The notes under the pieces: model-generated
What the model was told of the DNA's origin: nothing
Seen by the model: only the letters and a program-made list of their open reading frames with translations
The model's database searches: none
Made by a program: the position numbers and the translations under genes
Shown: positions 57,641 to 64,000 of the stretch, piece by piece
How positions within the stretch are numbered: position 1 is the first letter of the stretch
How the letters are laid out: every line of letters starts with the position of its first letter
Origin: Anarhynchus alexandrinus
Taxonomy: Eukaryota; Chordata; Aves; Charadriiformes; Charadriidae
DNA: 64,000 bases
Reading direction: 5' to 3'
Assembly (NCBI GenBank): GCA_008711295.1
Contig: VUYV01000290.1
Coordinates: 942,410-1,006,409 of the forward strand

Positions 57641-60600
57641 GCCCTTCAGAGGCCTAAGCAGACTGCGGGAACGGTGCCTGCCAGCACAGGGGAGGGTTTT
57701 TGCAAGAAATCTGGTGTGGTCCTTGCGTTACAGGCTGGTTCAAGGAACGACCCCTACCTTGGGTGGTGGTTGCAATAAGAGCAGCTGTGGTTCTGTACTT
57801 CCCTAATGTACACTTTAAACCAACTGTTTGTCTATTCGCTTCCAACAAATTTCTCGATTTGGGGCTTTTGCAGATTTAAAAATCCCATTAATTGTCCCCT
57901 AGCTGCTTTTCTTTTTCTGTGATAAGGCTAAATAAAATAAATTAAATGATCCTCAAGCCTTCCCACCTCATGTCCTTTCATTCAAATGACCTTAGATATT
58001 TTCCCTCATCTTCAAATATCCTGGAACAATGTGTTATTCTGACCTGAATCTTGTTATATTTGGTGTTTTTCCTTAGAACTCAAGCTACTGGAGAATCTCA
58101 GGTTCCATTAAAAATATTTTTGAAGTAGATAAATGGTTTCAGAGAACAGCTTGAAAGCACAATTTTAGTGCAAGCTACGAGATCAGCAGCCGGGTTTTAA
58201 AGTGAAGTCTCACACAGCTTTTAGCTATTAAGATGTGCTTTGCAGCAGTCTCTTCACTTCTGAACACTTGCTGTCCGATCAGCTGCAACTTCCCCTGTGC
58301 TTCGAGAAGCTGCTGTGCCCCCCTGCTCCCGCCCCAGTGTTCAGGGGGCACAGGCAGTCCCTCCTCTGTGCTTCCGAGGGGAGAAGGGAGCTGCTGCCAG
58401 CTCCAAACTCAAGCCATGGAGGCTGAGAAGACATTTGCGGCCAAATGAGGACATTTTTGCTCTGTGCTGACGATGTCCAGCTAATCCACTGGTGCTGGAG
58501 AAGTCTGGGAGAGCTGTGCGGCGTAACCTGGGAACGGCAGTTGTGTTGCTAATAATAAAAGATTTTTTGCGGACTGGGTAATGACATGGGTCTGTCAACT
58601 CCCACACACAAAGCGTGAGGGCGGAGAGCAACCACTTGGTTTTCCAGAATGATTTGGAGAGGGAGCTTCTTTTTTTGTGGGAACTAACAGCCTTCTCCAG
58701 AAGTTGAAGTTTGTAAGGGAGGAGGTGGCAAAATTCCTGGCCTAAGGAGACCAAGATGTTTGACCCAAGACCAGGGACAGTTTTGGTAAACTGGTTATCA
58801 TAATATTCCTTGTATAAGAAAGTCTATGGGTATAAACAAAGGTGTTATCAAAGCATTTCTGACTATGAATTTTTCTTTTCTAGAAATCAATACATTTCTT
58901 CCACCTGGATTTAACAGGAAAAAAACAATCCCAACCCTAGTCTCAGTTTGCTCATGGCTAGACTGTATGAGTTCAAGTTCCCTATTAAATGCCATACGTT
59001 CAGAGTCATTTCTGTGGAGCTCTGCTGACTTTACTCTCCGAGGCCTTCAGCTCAGCCTTGATTTATTCTGCAGAAGCACACAGCTGGCTCGCTACCTTTC
59101 CACCGGCGCTCATTCCCGAAAAATACTGCTGCTCGATCTGGGCTTGGCAGCAAGCTTATTACTGGGTTGTGGTGTTGGGGTTGGTTGGGGTTTTTTTTTC
59201 CCCATCTTTTCTCTTTCCATCTTTCCTCTCCCTCTGTCAGAGTGACAGTCACCATCTCGGGGATCTGGCACAAAAGACTGGAGCAGCATGATGTGGCTGA
59301 TACGGGCAAGAAGCCAGAACATTTTGTGTAGGTTAACTGTCCTCCTAGGCAGAGAGCGTCCCTCAGCTCCGACATATGCCAGCAGCCAGCCATTCCTCCG
59401 CTCCTCCTCCCCTCCCCAGCTATTCCTCCCACTCAGACTTTCGTGCTCAGCCCAAGTTGATTAAAACGTTGCTGTNGGGGGGGTGGTGGTGAAATTTCCT
59501 TGCAGCTGCTGCTTCTGTCAGCTGGCAAGTTGCTTTTAAACTCTCCCTGATAAAAAGCAGCAGTGCGCTCTGGCTTTCCTTTCCTCTCTGCTGAAGGGCT
59601 CCTCCACACAGAGATTTCCATGCCAGAGCCATCCAGAGGAGGCTGCTCACAGTGGCAAGCAGGACGCCTGCCAGCATCCTTCCCTCCTGCAGGTTGCCCA
59701 CAGCTGAGCACACGGGGCATGAGGTCCTGGACCCCCAGCAGAGCCCACCCTGGGGACACCAGGGCAAATTGTGGTGGGACGTGCCAAGACATTGTGGCCC
59801 TATGTGGGCTGTCTGGCAGGGCAAGATGAGGTGGTGACGTCCTACCTGTTTGTGCTATCACCATGGCAAAACCATGCATGGACGGCTGACATCCATCTTC
59901 CACACCATTTCTGACACACTGAGATGGGCACAAGCTAACCCTGTGGCTGGGAACATCCCTGAGCTCCGAGAAGGGCTTTTTGGGGAATGTGTACTTGAAT
60001 CCGGATGTGGAGCACACAGCTGGCACGTGCCCTTGGAGCAGGCCGAGCCCAAACCACAGATCTGTATCATACCTCACCATTCCCGGGGCCTGCAGAACTC
60101 AACTCAAGCTTTACAGCCTGAGACATCTGCTCTTGAGTTGTTATAATGAGCACAAGAATGCGATCCCGCTTATCGTCTCTGCTGAGGAGAAAACATCAGT
60201 CCTCCACTCAATAGTCTGCATCAGCACAGCTAATGACCTCCCAAGGATGCAAACAAGGGAAGGGGGTTGCTGGGAGGGTACCATTGCTTTGACAGTAAAA
60301 TATTATGCTTTACAAATAACAACAAAATATGTCCCACAAAAAAAAAAGAAAGAAAAACACAAGCATGTTAGGCCACCTTTCCAATTCTGCACATGCTTTC
60401 ACCCTCCTTACTCTTTTTCTGTTTCTCACAAAGCCCTTCTTACTTTTGTTCTGTCTCTATGGCCCTGGTTCCCTTCACACTGAGGACTTGGTAAGATTTA
60501 GTTCCATAAGGCAGGAAAGCTCTGGTATACTCCAAAATTCATTTATTAAATGGTCTTTCAGCCCTCCACAATTTAAAAGGCTCAAAAAAAGATGTTAAAA

Positions 60601-63600
60601 AAAGCAAACAGCAGGTTGAGAAATCATGTGCTAGCCATTAAATCCTCAGTTTTGTTTGTACTTCTACAGCTCAAGGCACAGAAAAAACACATTTAAGTCA
60701 TTACGAGATTTAAGCTTGGTATCTTACATATGGTGACCCACATTTTCAAAAATCAATGAAAGAATGACAGTTCTCCACTTCAGGTATCTCAAGTAAAGCC
60801 TCATTTTCATAGAACAGACAGCTGATCTTCCTAAAGAGAAAACTTCAGTTATTAAGAGATAACTGGCCATTTAATAAGCCAAGCTGATTAGTTTTTCCAT
60901 GATTAGTCACTGCAGCGTTTAAGACCAGAAATTTTACAGGATACAGCAGATAAGAAAAGGAACGAGCCATTTAGTTGTTAGAACAAGACTAACAAAACTT
61001 GCTATTTCTACGTTAATCTGCTAATAAAACATGTGTTCCAATATATCTGTTACACAACTTGCTATATTAAAGCTGAACTTCTGAACTTTTCAAACTGTGG
61101 AAATTCCTCTTATTTCAATATTAATTTCTGTCCTCCATCAAAATGACAATCCATTCAAAATTTCTCCTAAGAAAAAATTTCCAGGAGAAAAAAGTTCAAA
61201 TAATAAATTTATTCTGCTAAAAGTAAGTGTCATTTTGCTTTCAACTTTAAAACAAAATAAAAATACCTTCTAAAGAACAAGAAAATGAAAATGAGGAGCA
61301 CTTTATTCTAAAATACTTTGAAATAAAATGTTCTTACATCTTGCAGACAATTTTTCTTCAGTTATTTTTCAAAATAAAGTATTGTCAACCTTTTCTGACA
61401 AAGTCTCACAGCACATTTTTGGTTTTTGGTTGGTTTTTTTTTGATACAGCAGTTCTTTCCAGGCAAGAAAGGTTACTTTGGGCAGCAGTGGACTAGCTGA
61501 AAACTGCACGGGTACGGGCAAGGATGGGCAGGTGCCTCTTGACTAAGAGGTCGCAGGCCAAACTTTGCCCTTGTAGGATCTGAAGGGATAGATACATATG
61601 ACCACCGGAAAAATGGTTAATGCAATTACCAGCTGACCCATTCCAGCAGCGAGCATGTTGATGTTGGAATTATCCAAATGACTGCCTGATGAAAGGATGC
61701 ATTTGTTCAAAGCACATTTGCCTAGCTCACTAATCTCTGCAGATATCCTGTTGGGAAATCCTTTGAATCCAATACCTGATAAATGAATTTGGCAAGTGAA
61801 TAAACATCCCACAAGCCTATTACTGAAATATTATGCACCTGTTACAAGAATGCTGCCGTGCATTCATTTTCACGCAGTACCGTTGCTCTTCAAAAATGCT
61901 TTTTTGATGATGGAGTGCAAAAAGCTGTTACCAAAACTCACGTTACCTTCAGCGCAGAGTTTACAACCCCCTTGCTCGGACGCACCTCAGGAAAAGCCTG
62001 CCTGCCACGGGTCGGGCTCGCCGTGTGTCCCTCTTCTCTGGGCAGCAGAAGTCCAGAGTGACCCAGGCAGTGACCCAGACAGGCAGATATGTGAATTCAG
62101 TTGCCCGTGCCCAAGGTCTGTGTGAATTTTATTTACCCTGGGTGTGGAAGTCAGACAAAGGGAAACGCTGCAAGGCTGGGGAGCGGGGCTGTTTGCTGCT
62201 CGGTGGTGGAGGGGCATTAGAGGTACGATTTAGGATTTTGTGCTGCTTGTGAAGTATTCTGTAATCTGTACTGTGGAAAACGGTGAGCATCGTGAATGCT
62301 TCTTGGTGAATAAATATCCACCTTGCTGACAAGGACTTCAGCAAATAGGCATCAGATTATTGGCAATGAATTTTATGACTTTGACTTTAACAACTGTGCT
62401 TCATGGCTGCTTTGATCAGACAATTGATATTCTGGAGAGGTTGCCTCAATGTGGAGATAAGCTTAAGCAAAGGACTCTGCACAGGCCTGGTGAAGGAGAA
62501 AGAGTGGAAATTCCCTGAGCGTGCCAGAGGGGAAGGCTCACAAAGACACACCATGTCGGACACAGGAGGGGAAGTGCTGGACAGACTTTCCAGATCATTG
62601 TTCTAGCAAATGGGTTCACTGGCAGAGCTATTTCCATGCCATGGTTAATAATATTCATGGAAGGTCACCTCTACATCTGCAACAATGAACATCAGTTTTT
62701 CGAGGCACATATTAAAAGGCAGTTGTTTAATCAACAAAGAACACTAACTCCAGTACTTCTGTCCACTGAAAAACTAAAAGCCAGAGCTTACATTTCAAAC
62801 CAGGTGGAGGTCAACTACATGCAGAGAAATCATTCCCTGTCTAGCGGCTGAGTGCAATAAAATTGTAAACTTTTCATAGATAATTTGCAAAAGAAAGAAA
62901 GGCTAAATTAATTGAATAAATTATTTCCTATGAATCATTCACTCTGCTCTAATTAACAGGAGCTTGTGTACTCAGCTCCTTCTGCAGTATCTCCATGGCT
63001 GCCCCTAAGGGTCAGAGTCCCTGAGAAATCCATCATTTTACTTTCAAATGTGTTTTCATTAAGTTATAGGTGGAAATAACAACAAAAGAGATAGTCTGAG
63101 GAAGAAAGGAAGAGAAATTATCAAGGGGACTTAGTGGCGGTTGAACTTCAATTAGGGATGGCATTCCAGTTCCTCACAGAAATATTCGGGTGCTTATCTG
63201 AACTCCGGCTCACACCACCTGGATGAAGGGCTTCTCAAAAGGTCCCCCCTTCCAGATGCCACAATTCCCCTAATTAATCCTCCTTTGGACTCTATAACCC
63301 CATAGCTAGCCTGCATGCTGACGTCTCCCAGGATTGCTGCAAACATTATTAGCCTGTACATTAGAACAGTCGCCAGGAAATTAGAAGGGCAGGCACAGAT
63401 TAGCTGGCGGTGGAGGGATGGGGGAATAAGGGAACATTAATTCCCTCATGGGTACCAGCAGATGAGCGCCTGCTTATGCGGCACGTAACACAGTCATTGC
63501 GATGCAGCACCGTCCCTGTCCCCACTTCCAGTTAGGTTAGAGAAGCCCCTGCCTTGATGCTGTCATTGTAAAGGTTTCAGCTACAGGTTTTTTTGTTTGC

Positions 63601-63691
63601 TGGGTTTTTTCAAATGGTTGCATCCAGTATGGGGATCACTGACATTACAGTAAAACAAACCAAACACTTTTTTGACACAATGAAGGCTTTG
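57641..63691. other. intergenic, no gene seen
   Basis: Includes a GC-richer stretch at about 59040-60150 with long frames on both strands (for example 59433-60080 minus, 215 codons), which shows no domain and crosses an ambiguous base at 59476. No repeat family is recognised. From about 60600 to 61480 the sequence is strongly AT-rich with no features. Confidence 0.45.
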
Positions 63692-63738
63692 CTCCACTGT
63701 AATCCTCTGGGCTGGTGGACCAGAGGATTACAGTGGAG
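63692..63738. repeat. perfect 19-bp inverted repeat, 9-nt loop
   Basis: Arm CTCCACTGTAATCCTCTGG at 63692-63710 and its exact reverse complement at 63720-63738, separated by GCTGGTGGA. Pairing ends sharply at both sides. Exact complementarity over 19 bp at such short spacing is very unlikely by chance and suggests a recent template-switch event or a functional hairpin. Confidence 0.95.
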
Positions 63739-64000
63739 AAGTGGACAGCCCAGTTCCCTTCCTGGAGATGACACTCTGCCCTGCACGCCAATACTCTGCC
63801 CCATCCAGAGGATTTGTCAGTGGACAAGGAGAGAGGGGAAGAGAAGAGGGAAGTGGAGGGGCTGGCCAAAACCACTGATCCTCAGTCAGGAGAAAGAAGC
63901 AACATCAAAGATTTAAGCCAAGATCTTAGGTTTCAAAGAACAGTTTGCACCGAGCTCAGACCATTAAACATTTGGGACTTCTCAGGGTTTTGCTCATTCT
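63739..64000. other. intergenic, no gene seen
   Basis: Short purine-rich tail of the window. Nothing recognised. Confidence 0.5.

Noticed and set aside
59433..60080. 215-codon minus-strand frame
   Set aside because: It has no domain, lies in GC-richer DNA and includes an ambiguous base at 59476. Overlapping long frames on the other strand are as good.
1..64000. tRNA, rRNA, CRISPR or endogenous retrovirus
   Set aside because: I looked for tRNA A/B boxes, direct-repeat arrays, paired long terminal repeats and gag/pol/env motifs and found none I could support.

Overview
This window is bird (avian) nuclear genomic DNA. Three things point there: CR1 LINE retrotransposons ending in the avian-type ATTCTATG 3' tail, very old LINE/MIR-like remnants, and a gene that reads as an avian CD83 orthologue. 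I cannot name the species. The sequence is almost entirely non-coding, as expected for a gene-poor vertebrate region. From general knowledge of amniote synteny, CD83 lies in a sparse interval beside RNF182 and JARID2, but neither neighbour is visible here.

Layout. 1-17.8 kb: intergenic 5' flank, with a CpG-enriched patch (about 4.7-4.96 kb), a GC-rich block (8.4-8.76 kb), a decayed CR1/L3-type LINE (about 11.37-12.74 kb) and a 47-bp tandem duplication (15.64-15.74 kb). 17.8-18.25 kb: CD83 promoter with two perfect NF-kB consensus sites 42 bp apart. 18.25-31.2 kb: the five coding exons of CD83 on the + strand, encoding a 217-residue type I membrane protein. The 10.25-kb intron 2 holds a microsatellite with an assembly gap, a minus-strand CR1, a CpG-containing cluster of PU.1/IRF-type motifs (25.25-25.47 kb) and a second CpG-rich patch (28.1-28.5 kb). 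31.2-32.76 kb: predicted 3' UTR ending at a canonical polyadenylation signal. 32.8-64 kb: intergenic 3' flank, with three MIR/L2-like remnants, a younger CR1 nested inside an older CR1 (36.6-38.83 kb), a long microRNA-precursor-like hairpin (54494-54591) and a perfect 19-bp inverted repeat (63692-63738).

How the parts fit. CD83 is a dendritic-cell and B-cell maturation marker. The promoter kB pair and the intronic PU.1/IRF-like cluster fit the NF-kB/IRF control known for mammalian CD83. The most notable observations are those regulatory clusters, an in-frame retainable intron 3, loss of one Ig-domain cysteine partner, a retained C-terminal PDZ-ligand-like end, the 98-nt hairpin, and the nested CR1 with an apparent 6-bp target-site duplication. 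I found no tRNA, rRNA, CRISPR array or recognisable endogenous retrovirus.
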